Shown here: piece after piece, positions 40,898 through 52,900 of the stretch | Layout: each line of letters starts with the position of its first letter | How positions within the stretch are numbered: position 1 is the first letter of the stretch | NCBI GenBank assembly: GCA_032718475.1 | Contig: JAUCBJ010007907.1 | Coordinates: 1 to 60,509 of the forward strand | Length of the DNA: 60,509 bases | From: Nemertoderma westbladi | Taxonomy: Eukaryota > Xenacoelomorpha > Nemertodermatida > Nemertodermatidae | Direction of reading: 5' to 3' | Made by a program: the position numbers and the translations under genes | The notes under the pieces: model-generated | The model's database searches: none | The model's input: only the letters and a program-made list of their open reading frames with translations | Told to the model about the DNA's origin: nothing

Positions 40898-43167
40898 TAT
40901 TTAAGGTGGAGGTGATTCAAAACATAGTAAAGATATGGTGATAATCAATTTGTTTTTCAAAATTTGAGTTATTATGTAACTCCATAGGTAGAAGGGGATG
41001 TACATAATGTATAGTTTCATAAACCATGATAGTTTATACAGCGGGTGAAATTGTGTTTATGACGGTTGAGAATCCAGTAGCATCCATAGGAAACATGATT
41101 TGAGTTCCTACATACTGTACAGGGTGTAAGTCGCCCACCACTTAATTATATTTTACTATCCATTGGTATACCTTTCACACCCTGCACACCGTAGCTAATT
41201 GTAGGTCTCAGGTAGAGATCGGAACAGTATGTTAATGATATACAGGAATTGCAGGTGCTGGTATGTACTCTGTATAAGTAGGCCTAAACAAACCCTATCT
41301 ATAATAGCCGCAATGATTAACAAGAAACTCTTCATATAAAACATTCATGTTTAACATTGCAACTTTTAAGAAATAGATAATTATTTAAATAATTCTTATG
41401 GGAAATCGAGGCTGAGTGCGTTTTTAGCATTCTTATTAGTATATAGTAGTATAGCATTCTTAATGCACGCAGAATAACATAATGCCATATTGGATTGCGT
41501 GGTTGTGGCAATAATATTTTTGTTAAGCCAATCAAAACATCTCAATGTGTAGCTGCAATCCAGCAGGCCTGTTATAGTAGTAGTAGGGCTCAAAGATGTG
41601 CTCAAAGCCTCATCCATTCCAAACAACAATGGCATCCCTATATTTCCTGAGGTGACAGGTTGCACTGGAGCCCAGATCTGGGGAGTGCTGATGAGGTACA
41701 GCTGCCAGTTTTATATTCAGCGCTCTGCATATCATTGGAATTCAACCCTCTGCATCTCTAAGAGGACTCCCCAAACACTTGTAGTTCATTCCCTTCCTCC
41801 TCTCTTGCTCATCCATTTAGGCCCTCTCTAAACATAACTTCGAAATAGAAATCAACAGCCATAACCATCACTTTACAGAGGAATTTGGTACCAGCCTCAG
41901 AAATGTAAAACAATGCCCCGGACTCGTCGACTGGCTTCTGGAGTCTAAGGTCTCCTCACTGTAGGGAAGGGAGAGAGTGAACAAATTCTTTTCATCGGGT
42001 GTGATGTATCCTCCGAAAATTGTGGTAGTGATTTGGTGGTTTCTTCTATAATATTGTGTACTCAGCTCCATGCAGTCTGGCATAACCATCTAGTCCTCTA
42101 GAGGTAGGCCCATTCTCGGTACATTGAGCACAAAATAGCGGATAATCATGCTTGAGTTACGGCTTCGGGCATCTCTAACAACTTGTCCCCTTTCGGAATC
42201 AACAATTAGTTGATTCAGAGTGGGTGAGTCGCCAGCCATATCAACTAAAGAAATCATCAAACGATAGAGAGTGCTGAGGGCTATATTGAAGGCCAAATAC
42301 GAACCCATGATTGCTAATGTTAATGAAAGGCTGGCCAACATCAATAATAATAAATTAAAAAACGTTGATGACCCCTATAGTACATTGGGTCAAGTATATA
42401 GAGCTGCAGAAAATATGTATAAGGGAAAGCACAGGCATGGGTCAGTGGGTAGCTCTATTAAAAATAAATAAGCCTACCTTCTATAATTTACTGTATACCT
42501 CTCCCAGCACTTGAAGACTATAAGTTCCTTTAAACCACTGTACTTTATTTATTTTGGGGTTGAGCAGACCTGGACAATGACGAAATCACTTGAACAATGT
42601 ATTGATGGTTATGGTTGTTTCACAAGACTACTAAGAGCAGCACTAAACTTCAAATGGAGACGACACATGTCAAATCAGATCAGATAAGGACAGACGTCTT
42701 AGCCTTCCTACCCTACATGCTGTGTGACGCAACTCGCCCGTGATTGGTCTGTCCATTGTCCATGTTTTCTGTGTCCAGTCCACCTTTTTCAAACACCCCG
42801 ACCCGGCCTTGGTAATACCATACTGCCATACCTTCATACTGTCAGACACTAGTACTGTAGTACGGTAAAACGAACGTCGACTATTGCCAGACTGCATACT
42901 GCAACTGCTGTACTGTCAGAATGTACAGCTGTATTACTGCTGTACTGTCAGACTGTACTGTCTGACCAGGGCTGGCAAAAACTGTAGGTTTTTCAAAACA
43001 AAAATTAGGTTCTAGGTTTTTGTTAGGTTTTTGCAGATTTTTGGAACGTTTTTGCAGGTTTTTGAATGTTATCCAGTTGCAGTTATCGCTAGGTTTTTCG
43101 TTTTTGTAGTATTTCTGTAGGCCTATTTCTGTCAGGCTGTATTTGTATATCAGTAGGTGGTAGGACT
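40898..43167. other. Gene-free interval downstream of CPT1 copy 1
   Basis: No supported gene. A minus-strand stretch at 41868-42344 is open in one frame except for a single TAG, but matches nothing I recognise and may be chance or a decayed fragment. CAGGGCTGGCAAAAACTGTA at about 42966 resembles a hAT terminus; a related inverted sequence lies at 49360-49415. Confidence 0.45.
43160..43167. repeat. Left target-site duplication GTAGGACT
   Basis: Matches 46549-46556 (GTAGGCCT) at 7 of 8 positions, directly outside the TIR of the second P-like element. Confidence 0.75.
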
Positions 43168-43613
43168 CAAGGCGTTCTTAACTAAAGGCCATGCAACCGT
43201 GCAGCACTGAAGGCTGACTGGAGGCTGATGCTATTCACAGTTTAATACAGTAGAATAGCATAGTGTGTGTGTATGTAGTACTGCAGTAGGCCTACTGGAG
43301 TACGGTACTGCTACTGCTGTTCTGTCTACCGGTAACTGTAATTTAATGTTACACTGACTGTACAGCTGTACCGTCAGACAGTCAGACAGACTGGTAAATC
43401 ATTATTAACACATTTGTCTGGTTTAAAAGATACGATAACAATAAATTAGGTAGGGCCTACATATTACAGTATTAAAAGTAAAAGGCTAGGCCCTTTTTTT
43501 TCAGGTAGGCCTATCCTAACAACTGGGAACTGAAGAAAGCTCATTATTCTGTAAACTAGGCCTACTCGTTTCTCCGTACAATTATCATTGCACTGCTCAA
43601 TGTTTAATTGATA

Positions 43614-45812
43614 ATGCCACTGAAATGTTGCGTATTTGGTTGCCGGTCCAACTACGACGAGCACTCAACAACAACAAAAGAACGCGTTGCTGTTTATCGT
43701 TTACCAGCTCGGATGATGAAGAACGGCGACGCTGGATTCAGGCCATTCCACGAGACAACATTCCTGAAACTAAAAACACCGTTGTTTGTAGCAAACACTG
43801 GCCTTCTGATTTTCCGACTATTACTAGGGGAAAGCATCGGCCGATAAATCCACCGTCTGTGTTTCCAACGACAGAACGATCCCCAAAAGCCAAGTTCAGA
43901 AGTTCCAACTCCAGTAGCCGCTCCTCGAACTACTAAAAGATCATCCCTGGAAGTTAGATCATTGGAACCAGATCAGTTCAGCAGTTAGATGCATTTACTA
44001 AAAGTGACGATATCGACTCTATCTCAACAATATGTCAAGAACTTTCTAAACTACCGAATGGAGTGAATGTTTATCGTTCCGATGAGACTGTCTGACTGTT
44101 AATATCCTATCTATTGATTACATTGAGGGAATTTCTCGATTTTTGATTAAACCGAATGATTCTTTTTCTTTCCAAGCATTTCATTGTGGGATTGCATGCT
44201 CTATCTCGACTCTTAGTCAGCTGCGCATAACGGCACTGAATAAATGGTCACACCTTGAGGAAGCCGTTCGTTTTTTGAATCAGCTGCAAATAAGTCACAG
44301 GGCATTAGTAGATGGCAATCGGGTAAACCAGCGGTTTTTGAGGAATTTTTCTGTTGAGCCTAGTAAATAGGGCTCGATCGGAGTTGGGATTTGGCCGGAG
44401 CCGGAGCAGGAGCCGGAGTTGGACAATTTTGCCGGAGCCGGAGCAGGAGCCGGAGTTTTTCAAAAATTTTAAAAATTTAATTATTTATTAAAAAATAAAT
44501 AAAGTATATATGGTTATCGTTCGCCAATCGCTCATAACTGCATAATCAATCATACTGTAGGTCTAATTTATTTCATAATTTATAGATTTACAAATTTTCA
44601 ATTTAAAATTTAAGTAATTAATTTATCACAGACAGACGGCCTGACGCTGACGGCTAAAAATTACCTACAGTACCTAACTCACTAAGTAAACCTTGGATTA
44701 CTGTTCAGGGTGTATTCCTTCTATTTGATTATGTTCATTTGATGAAATGCCTAAGGAACAATTGGTTAACGGAGAGAAAAGGTGAGCTACGTTACCATTA
44801 CTGTGGTAAAACTGGAGTTGCTAAGTGGTCACATCTCGTTGAACTTTATGAAACGGAGAAGGACTCACTAGTTAAACTCTCTAGATTGAACGAAGCTGCA
44901 GTTAGGCCAAAACTGATCGAATGACAGCGGGTTGGATTATGTTTGCGAATTTTCTGTGTAGAAACAGTTGCGGCCTTCGAGTCATATCCTCGTCTTGTGG
45001 ACCAAGACGAAGTGAAAGAAACTGTCGAATTCTTAAAAATAATTATACTCTTTTGGCGAATTGTGAATGTTCGCACAGTTGGCGCAGATATCCGTTCAAG
45101 AGACGAAGATCGTGCTGTTATTCGATTAAATTCCGATCCTCGGTTACAGACATTGGTAGACATTGCTGATATGGCCGACTCCATGACCAATACAGTGAAA
45201 CCCAATGAGAGATTTAGAACTTTAACAAAAGATACTGGTACCACCTTATTGCATACCTGTCATGGTCTTGTCGATTTAGTCCGTAAACGTCTTGAGACAG
45301 CTGACTTTGTCATGATTGGGGAACACAACAGCGATGATGTGGAAAGTATGTTTGGAGTTCTGCGTCAAGGATCAGGTGGAACATACTTTATTAATTGTCA
45401 ACAGGCATTGGAAAAGTCGAGAATCTTGGTTAGCAAACTTTTGCTAGAATTGGGAAGCACTGTTGAAGGAAATCAACAACATGTTTGTGAGAACTGTCCA
45501 TCTACATTGAGTGAAGACGAATGCGAATTACTGGACAACTTGGAAGAACTGGAGGACTCTATTTCTGATGATAATAAACAAGCATTGGTGTATATTGCGG
45601 GGTATATAAGTGCAACTCATGATGAGGACATACCAGCTGACAATAGACAATACTACTTAAAATATGGCTCATATTTAAACAGACTTGACCGTGGTGGATT
45701 AAGGAAACCAGATGACAAGACTTGTATATTCACATTTTATTGTTATATGTTGTTTATTAATTTAAAATCAGAATTTTGCCGAAAATCTCTAGAAACCGTT
45801 TTTTCCTCTTAA
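43614..45812 (+). pseudogene. Decayed THAP/P-like transposase
   Basis: ATG at 43614: MPLKCCVFGCRSNYDEHST begins a THAP domain; after a +1 shift at ~43700 the second half (DEERRRWIQAIPRDNIPE and VVCSKHWP) follows in the next frame. The central catalytic region is mostly deleted: only pieces around 44143-44367 and 44695-44924 remain, including FDYVHLMKCLRNNW. The C-terminal third is intact for 289 codons (44943-45812) with GEHNSDDVESMFGVLRQGSGG and ALVYIAGYIS, equivalent to the other copy's CIESYFGRIRQAYGG and VLIYIAGYLT. Non-functional. Protein similarity to the first copy is modest, so this is a different P-like subfamily. Confidence 0.85.
44368..44694. mobile_element. hAT-like insertion with CCGGAGC hexamer-type repeat
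   Basis: Starts TAGGGCTCGATCGGAG, then repeats of GGAGCCGGAGCAGGAGCC. It interrupts the transposase exactly between codons of a conserved Ser-Lys-Pro-Trp: AGTAAA is present on both sides (44362-44367 and 44695-44700). The right terminus does not mirror the left, so it is truncated or rearranged. Confidence 0.7.
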
Positions 45813-45920
45813 TTTATAAATAAATATATGTGATAAATAATGTGGATAGCTGTATAATATACGGTCCGTGTTAGTAATTATCGTTTAATGTATTTGCATG
45901 TGCTACGTTCGGTTATATAA

Positions 45921-46323
45921 TACTAGCTGGGATGGCCGGCTTCGCCGGCATCCCATCGTGCTCGGCGCGATGGGCAGACTCGCGCTTCGCGCTCGCAGTT
46001 TAAATTCCCTTTAGTCCCCGAAAAAACGTCCCATGACAACGGATGCCATGGTAACGGGGTCTTTAAAGTCATTCCATGTATTTCTCAGGGTCGATATAGT
46101 AGGGGTAGGATCATTGCTGCATTGGTACCCGAAATAATGGCCCATAGCAACGGTTGCCATAGTGACAGACAGTGCGACACCCCCTACCCCAAAGCCACAT
46201 AGCCTATGTTACCCGCCGGGTCATGATACCCCTGTGGACAAAATTTCAGCCCTCTGGGGTCAGTAGTTCTGGAGAAAAACGTGAACAGACAGACATACTC
46301 TTCTCTTTATTTATATATAGATA
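45921..46323 (+). mobile_element. RTE-type LINE/SINE 3'-end-like fragment
   Basis: Begins TACTAGCTGGGATGGCCGGC with a GC-rich hairpin (GGCCGGCTTCGCCGGC) and ends ..GTGAACAGACAGACATACTC..TTTATTTATATATAGAT, the head and tail style of RTE-derived elements seen widely in invertebrates. No ORF. The clade assignment is from pattern memory. Confidence 0.55.
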
Positions 46324-46548
46324 TAACCGATATTATCTTCCATTTATAAAATTGTTAATATTCGATATTTTTTCCATATTTCACATTTCAATTTAACGTT
46401 TTAATGATATTCCATTGTTACGAATCAGCTGCATTGGTTTAAATTGATGAAAGAGGTATTCCAAGATGTAAAATTCAGTTAATGTGGTCAGCCTCCACTC
46501 AGCCTTCAGTGCTGCACGGTTGCATGGCCTTTAGTTAAGAACGCCTTG

Positions 46549-46556
46549 GTAGGCCT
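46549..46556. repeat. Right target-site duplication GTAGGCCT
   Basis: Pairs with 43160-43167 at 7 of 8 bases. Confidence 0.75.
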
Positions 46557-46657
46557 ATATCTGTATATTGATTGATTAGATTGACATTGACCTGACTGCC
46601 TGAGCTTGATTGGTTCATCAGTTCATTCGTTATGGTTAGATAAATTACCGGTATATG

Positions 46658-47254
46658 CAGTCGGGGAGAAGTTCAAATTTCAACTGAGTTGAAATTTAAA
46701 ACTTTTTTAAAATTTTAAAATTTTTTAAACTTTTTAAAACTCAACTTTTAAGTTCTGAAGTTGCTGAGTTGTAAATTAAACTCTAAAATGACAGGAGGCG
46801 CAGAAAGCCCCCAAGACTGCAAGACGTGACAGAAGGGGTGTTTTCATTGTTTTTTTGGATGTAACTCGAAAAATTAACCCTCAGTATCGATGGAATACAG
46901 AATAAAAACTTTAACCGTCGGGAACACTTTTATTTTAAACATTTTAAGTGATTACATTTGCAAATTACTGAATTAGGCCTAGCTGAAATACTACGGGAAT
47001 TTATAAGATGTATTTAATTACCGCTGAATGTCATAATTATTATACATGGAATACCAGTACTGCAGTGTGCAGTAATGGATTCTAATTCTGTAATTCCATA
47101 TTTCAGTATTTCAAAAGCGACTCCAAAAGTTGAATTTTTAAAAAAAGTTGAATTTTAAACTCTACTCCAAAAGTTGAATTTTAATAAGAAGTTGAATTTT
47201 AAAAAATAAAGTTGAAATTTCAACTCAGTTGAAAATATAACTTCTCCCCAACTG
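46658..47254. mobile_element. MITE with CAGTYGGGGAGAAGTT termini, ~597 bp
   Basis: Inverted termini at 46658-46702 and 47210-47254 share CAGTYGGGGAGAAGTT and CAACTGAGTTGAAATTT. The interior is AT-rich with more GTTGAAWTTT repeats in both orientations. No ORF; no clear target duplication. Confidence 0.75.
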
Positions 47255-47267
47255 ACAGACTGATATG

Positions 47268-47275
47268 GGCTGATG
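47268..47275. repeat. Left target-site duplication GGCTGATG
   Basis: Identical to 48968-48975, flanking the foldback hAT-like element. Confidence 0.92.
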
Positions 47276-47914
47276 TAGGGTTCAACAGAAGGCACTTTAT
47301 GGGGCCGAACCGAACCGAACCGAAGCAGGGCCAACTTCGGGCCGAACCGAACCGAATCCGAACCGAAGTTCAGAAAGTTAGAAAGTTATGGTCATAAATT
47401 CGTATTTACGTCACTATCAGACTATACAGGCTGACTGGCAGTGGCAGACTGGTGCCTGCCTATATGGTCTGAGGACTTAGCGAGAAAGCTATGATTAATT
47501 AAAAAAATAAATACTACAAATTAAAATGGCAATATTTACATTACTGTACATTACTAACCTAAACTACTGTATACTTACTGTATGCATGCACTTACTGTAT
47601 GCACCACATTTTCACCCGTCACGTAGTAAGCCGTTCAGTAGTGACATCAAATTTAGAAAACCTCACTAAAAGTACAGGTAGTCTTTGTAATACTATTTAT
47701 ATGAGGTAGTAGGTATATTTGGTATTATGTATCAAAGTTATGATTAATTAAAAAATAGGGTACTATAAAGTAAAATGGCAATATTTAGCCTAACCTAAAC
47801 TACTGTATAATTAAGCTAATTTTGAAACTACCCAAGTAACCTGGAAACAATAAAAAAAATAATGCCATTTAAATTAAAGTTCAGTCCAAAATTAAGGGTG
47901 TAAACGTTAAGCAG

Positions 47915-48108
47915 ACATTGGTGCAGATAGTGGTGCAGACACCTGGTGCGGCCAGTGGTGCAGACACTGGTGCAGCGTGCAGACAGTGGTGCAGACAATG
48001 GTGCAGACACTGGTGCAGACAGTGGCATGAGTGGTGCAAACACTGGTGCAGACCCAGACAGTGGTGCAGACACTGGTCCAGACAGTGGTGCAGGCAGACA
48101 CCTGGTGA
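47915..48108. repeat. Minisatellite (GGTGCAGACAST)n, left arm
   Basis: About 15 copies of a 12-bp unit GGTGCAGACAGT / GGTGCAGACACT with occasional indels. Confidence 0.9.
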
Positions 48109-48344
48109 AAATACTTAAATACCAGAGTACCACAAAACACAATACTATTATATTATAGTTTATCATAGACTTTATTATCTACAACTATGCAAGTAACTAC
48201 TGAAAGGTTCTACATGAAATAGGGAGGACGTACTGACGTATGTAGTACAAGTCGAGGTGCGTGCGGGTGAATGTGCCCTGATTACAAATAATTATAAGAG
48301 GTGTGTACGAAAATAATTAAGTGCAGACTGCACCGGTCTGCAAA

Positions 48345-48755
48345 AGGTGCCTGCACCACTGTCTGCTCCACTGCCTGCACCAGCGTCTGCACCACTGTCT
48401 GCACCACTGTCTGCACCAGTGTCTGCACCACTGTCTGCACCCAGGTCTGCACCACTGCCACTGCCTGCACCACTGTCTGCACCACTGTCTGCACCAGTGT
48501 CAGCACCACTGTCTGCACCACTGTCTGCACCAGTGTCTGCACCAGGTGTCTGCACCACTGTCTGCACCACTGTCTGCACCAGTGTCTGCACCACTGTCTG
48601 CACCAGTGTCTGCACCACTGTCTGCACCAGTGTCTGCACCACTGTTGCACCACTGTCTGCACCAGTGCGTGCACCACTGTCTGCACCAGGTGTCTGCACC
48701 ACTGTATGCATCACTGTCTGCACCACTGTCTGCTCTGCACCAGTGTCTGCTTAAT
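48345..48755. repeat. Minisatellite (CTGCACCASTGT)n, right arm
   Basis: About 33 copies of the reverse complement of the left-arm unit. Frequent 12/24-bp periodicity, with single-base indels that make the ORFs across it meaningless. Confidence 0.92.
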
Positions 48756-48967
48756 GTTTACACTCCAAAATTAATTAGTACAACGATGGACAGATTGATT
48801 AGTCTTACTGTCTTCTGGTCTTAGCTCAATCAGTCAATGTAATACTTGGAATATTTAGCAACGTCTGCTCCGGGCTTCTGCAGTATCAATTGCAGAAGCC
48901 GAACCGAACCGAAATTGCCAAACTTCGGCCCGAACCGAACCGAAGCCGAAGCTTCTGTTGAGCCCTA

Positions 48968-48975
48968 GGCTGATG
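48968..48975. repeat. Right target-site duplication GGCTGATG
   Basis: Identical to 47268-47275. Confidence 0.92.
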
Positions 48976-49916
48976 GGTGTGATGTATGGCAGTATGGTGC
49001 CGCATTTCTTCAAGATTATATTTTATACAGCACTGGTACTAGCTGACTACTGGACTAGCTGGTACCTAACTGCTGACCGGTAGATAAGCAGATAAGCCTA
49101 CAATCAGACAATATATTCAATATTACAATATTCGATTTGATATTTGTTTTAAAAAGGGATAACAGGATAAGGTAATATTAGTCAGCCCAGCAGTGAGGTT
49201 TTATTCTCGGTGTCGGCTTAGTCTGTTAGTTAAAGACTGAAACTCAAGAGTCTGCTGGTCTGTGCAGCTGTGGGTTTCATTTTGTCATCAGAAATTTTCA
49301 AAAAACAAGCAATTTGGCTCTTTTTTTGTGATCAAAAACCTAAAAACCTACCGTAGTTTTAGGCTTTTTGAAAATTTTAGGTTTTTAACAAAAATCGACA
49401 AAAACCTACAGCCCTAGGCCTATGTTACTGCTGTACGGCTGGTAGGGTACCGTACTGCATTACGTTACCCGTCTGCCCGTAGCTCTGGTAGCTGTTTCTT
49501 ATTTTTCTTTGAACGTACGGTAGGCCTACTAATAGCAATACGCAATAGCTGAATGAATAGTGCAGTAGTGTAATACTTTAATACTGTAATAGTCGGAATG
49601 GAATTGGAATTGGAATTGTTTATAGACATCAAAATACAGTAAAAATATTAAAAACATAGGCTATACGTTAAACGTTACACACAACAGTACAATCGAAACT
49701 GAAACAAGTATTTACAAATTTATTCATTATTTATAATTAATTACAGTAGGCCTGGCCTACACTGTAAAATATTCGGTTTTATCGTTTGGGATATTAGATT
49801 ACGGTAAGGTGTAGCTGTAGGACTTTAAAATTATGGTATTGTATACTAAAAACAATAGATATAGAAAACAATAGACAATAGACAAAATCAGATAGTTAAT
49901 ATTTATTTACTGGAAT
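48976..49916. other. Gene-free upstream region of CPT1 copy 2
   Basis: Contains AAAACCTA/TAGGTTTT-rich sequence (49320-49415) ending in a hAT-like CTACAGCCCTA terminus that is an inverted relative of 42966-43100, and a GGAATT triplet repeat (49598-49617). A promoter is expected here but no TATA box or initiator can be assigned with confidence. Confidence 0.45.
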
Positions 49917-52900
49917 ATGGCTGAGGCACATGCCGTTGCAGCATTCTCCTTTACGGTTACACACGAGGGCGTTGACTTGCGGATCAATAATGAGGCATTC
50001 AGGGCTATTTGGTGGGATGGTTTCCGTCGGTGGCGTAAACGCTACACATCTGCCCGTAACGCCCTAGAATCTGTTATCTACCCCGTCCCATTCTATACCT
50101 GCATTCTGGTATTCGCTGCTATGATTTTGGGTCTCGCCATTGAATTACGACCTTGTGTGACTGCTTCCACTCTCATCCACACATACCTACCAGTAACGCA
50201 CTCCAGGATCTATGTAATCCTATCATATTTCTTTGTTTCCACGATAGTTTGGCTCTGTGTCGCTTTTTTATTACGATTATCACTTCGAATGTTGCTGATC
50301 TACAAGGGATGGATGTACGAGGAATTCGGAACAGTTTCTCTAAAGTCTAAGATTTGGTTAATTTTGGTTCGTATTTTGGGAGGACGGAAACCAATGCTGA
50401 TGAGTTACCAACTGGCTCTTCCACGTTTGCCTGTGCCACCGGTATCCCACACATTAGATGCATTCCTCGCTTCCATCAAGCCACTTTATTCCAAGGAGCG
50501 TTACGATAAGATCGCTGCAGAAGCCGCTCGATTTGCGGAGACCATTGCCCCGCGATTGCAAAGGTACCTAATATTAAAGTCCTGGTGGGCAGCCAATTAC
50601 GTCACAGATTGGTGGGAGGAGTATATATATCTATCTGGTCGTAGTCCTATTATGATCAACAGCAACTACCTTGGGCTCGATGCCCCCTTCAATTACAGTA
50701 AACGCAGACAGGCTGCTCGTGCTGGGAACGCCATTCATCTATATATGAAATTCCGACGTTTAATCGAGAGTGGTTGCCTGAAACCGCTCCGACTTAAAGG
50801 GATCGTTCCTTTATGTTCGGCTCAATATGAACGGCTATTTAACACAACAAGGATACCCCGTCTGGAGAAGGATGAAATAGTACATTATGAGGTAAATATG
50901 TATAATTTTGTTTGATTGATTAATTTTGATTTAACACTTAACTACGCGGATACTGGTATAGGTATATATAATTTTCTATTCATCTGCTTGAATTTCTGCA
51001 TGATATTCATAAAAATGTTTGTTTTTAATTACGATGTTTCGAGTCTGCGTGACTCTTATACTTGCATTCAAAGTAATTTTCTAGAACAAATAAATAATTG
51101 AAATATAAAAGCCCTAGGTAACAATTATAATATACAGTATTTTAATATTCTTGAAGAATACCTGTGTGTGTGTGTGTTGTGTAGTAGGGATTTCATCCGG
51201 AGCCGGAGCCCGGAGGTTCCTCCGGATTAGAATATGAGCTCCGGCCGGAGCCAGAGGTTTGTTGATTGATAATTCCAGTGTATTATTATAGTAGACATAG
51301 ACAGATATGTGTTCATGAGAAATGGGGGGGGGGGGGGATTTGATGCAATTAATATCTCGCCTCAATGTTAAATTATCTATTACCGTAAGATAAATGAGCA
51401 GTTTACATTTGCATGTTATTCTAATCAAAACAATAAACTATATTCAATAGAACAGGTTACAGTTTTATTTTTGGGAGTAATCAGCAGTTATTTTCGTCGA
51501 TTTTCTCCTGGAGAGGGATGCATTTTGATTGCGTCCAAAGACTCCCTTATCTGGTGTTCAATGGGCTAAAATATTATATACTGTAATGTTTTAGACTTTT
51601 CAGTTCTCACTCATTACGCAAACTCTGTATATCAGTAACTTCGGTTTGTTGTCAACTTATCATCGACACTATTTTTATGGGACATTGTGTAATTAATTTC
51701 CAGTAGTTGGTGCAGTATTCCGTATATTGTCAATGATAAACGATAAAGCATGTACCCCCTACAATACGTACCAACGTACCTAGGCTGGCATAAACCGTAT
51801 ACCGGACGTCGAGCTAGGGGACTACCCTCGATATTAAACCTTAAATATTAAATATTCAACCCAGCTTATATATTTCTGCCCCTAGGGCCATCTTCAGAGC
51901 ACCAATTCAACAATAATCCCAACAGCAAGACTGGCCCTACATACAGAAATTCTACAGTACCAAACAGAAGGCTAAAGCAAACCAAATATAGAAGATTTAT
52001 GTTTCCACTACACGTTTCAACCAGACGTTTTCTTTCTGGTAGGCCAGTTGCCTATATTCTACAATTAATAGTCCAACCAACTGTACAGCAGTGCAACGTG
52101 TACAAATGTACCGTCAGTTAAATGCTGCACTACTGTCCTGTAGTACAAACTCCTTCCCTCAGTCTATAAATAATGACCTACGCGTAGGCTCGGCCGATAT
52201 ACTGTAGCCAGCGTACCTTATTGCACAATACTATATCTACTGCACCAAATACCCTTAACATTACCATAATTATTTGTGTACCTCCTCGACCATAGTAACC
52301 GCAAAAATAACTATTAAACAAAACCGCTATCACTTACATTAATCAGAATTACTAATATCACATTACTGAACGCGACGCTAGGAAACTGAAGCTAACTACT
52401 AAACAAAACTATATCAACAGCCTCACTTTACTACATAGATCAGAAGTTAAATATTACCTTAGTGTATGTACGCGACCGTATTATTTAACATAACTCAGAA
52501 ACTGTATCACATTACTGTACGCGACCGTAGGAAACCGTAAAATAACGATTAAACAGAAACTATATCAACAGCACCATTATTACATAACATAAACCAAAAT
52601 TAATACCACATTACTGTACGCAACCATAGAAACCGTCGAAATAACAATTAAACTGAAACTATATCAACAGCACCATTATTACATAACATAAAAACCAAAA
52701 TTAATACCACATTACTGTACGCAACCATAGAAACCGTCAAAATAACAATTAAACTGAAACTATATCAACAGCACCATTATTACATAACATAAAAACCAAA
52801 ATTAATACCACATTACTGTACACAGCCATAGAAACCGTAAAATAACGATTAAACTGAAACTATATCAACAGCACCATTATTACATAACATAAACCAAAAT

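Larger units (their letters stand above)
43168..46548 (+). mobile_element. Second P-like (THAP) transposon, decayed, 3381 bp
   Basis: Inverted termini of ~60 bp begin CAAGGCGTTCTTAACTAAAG at 43168 and end with the complement at 46548, with one or two mismatches. An 8-bp imperfect target duplication flanks it. The terminus CAAGG and 8-bp duplication are shared with the element at 27373-30872. It contains a broken THAP transposase, a hAT-like insertion (44368-44694) and an RTE-like insertion (45921-46323). Confidence 0.88.
47276..48967. mobile_element. Foldback hAT-like non-autonomous element, 1692 bp, with minisatellite arms
   Basis: Termini TAGGGTTCAACAGAAG and its complement (TAGGGCTCAACAGAAG), flanked by a perfect 8-bp duplication GGCTGATG, as in hAT elements. 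Just inside both ends are (GAACC)-type repeats (CCGAACCGAACCGAACC). Deeper, both arms hold the same sequence in opposite orientation, including TGTAAACRTTAAGCAGACA followed by a GTGCAGACA minisatellite, so the element can fold back on itself; the right arm array is twice as long. No transposase. Confidence 0.9.

Noticed and set aside
41868-42344. Minus-strand ORF pair separated by one TAG.
   Set aside because: No recognisable domain, no splice context and weak composition evidence; not listed as a gene.
47915-48755. CRISPR-like array.
   Set aside because: There are no unique spacers between repeats and the context is eukaryotic; it is a minisatellite in a transposon.
47918-48824. Several overlapping ORFs up to 167 codons (Cys/Thr/Val or His/Cys-Leu rich).
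   Set aside because: All six frames across the 12-bp minisatellite are open because the unit lacks stops; no independent coding evidence.
42966-49415. One large hAT element bounded by AGGGCTG..TGTAGGTTTTT ends.
   Set aside because: The two ends are only loosely alike and the flanking 8-mers do not match; more likely two separate related fragments.
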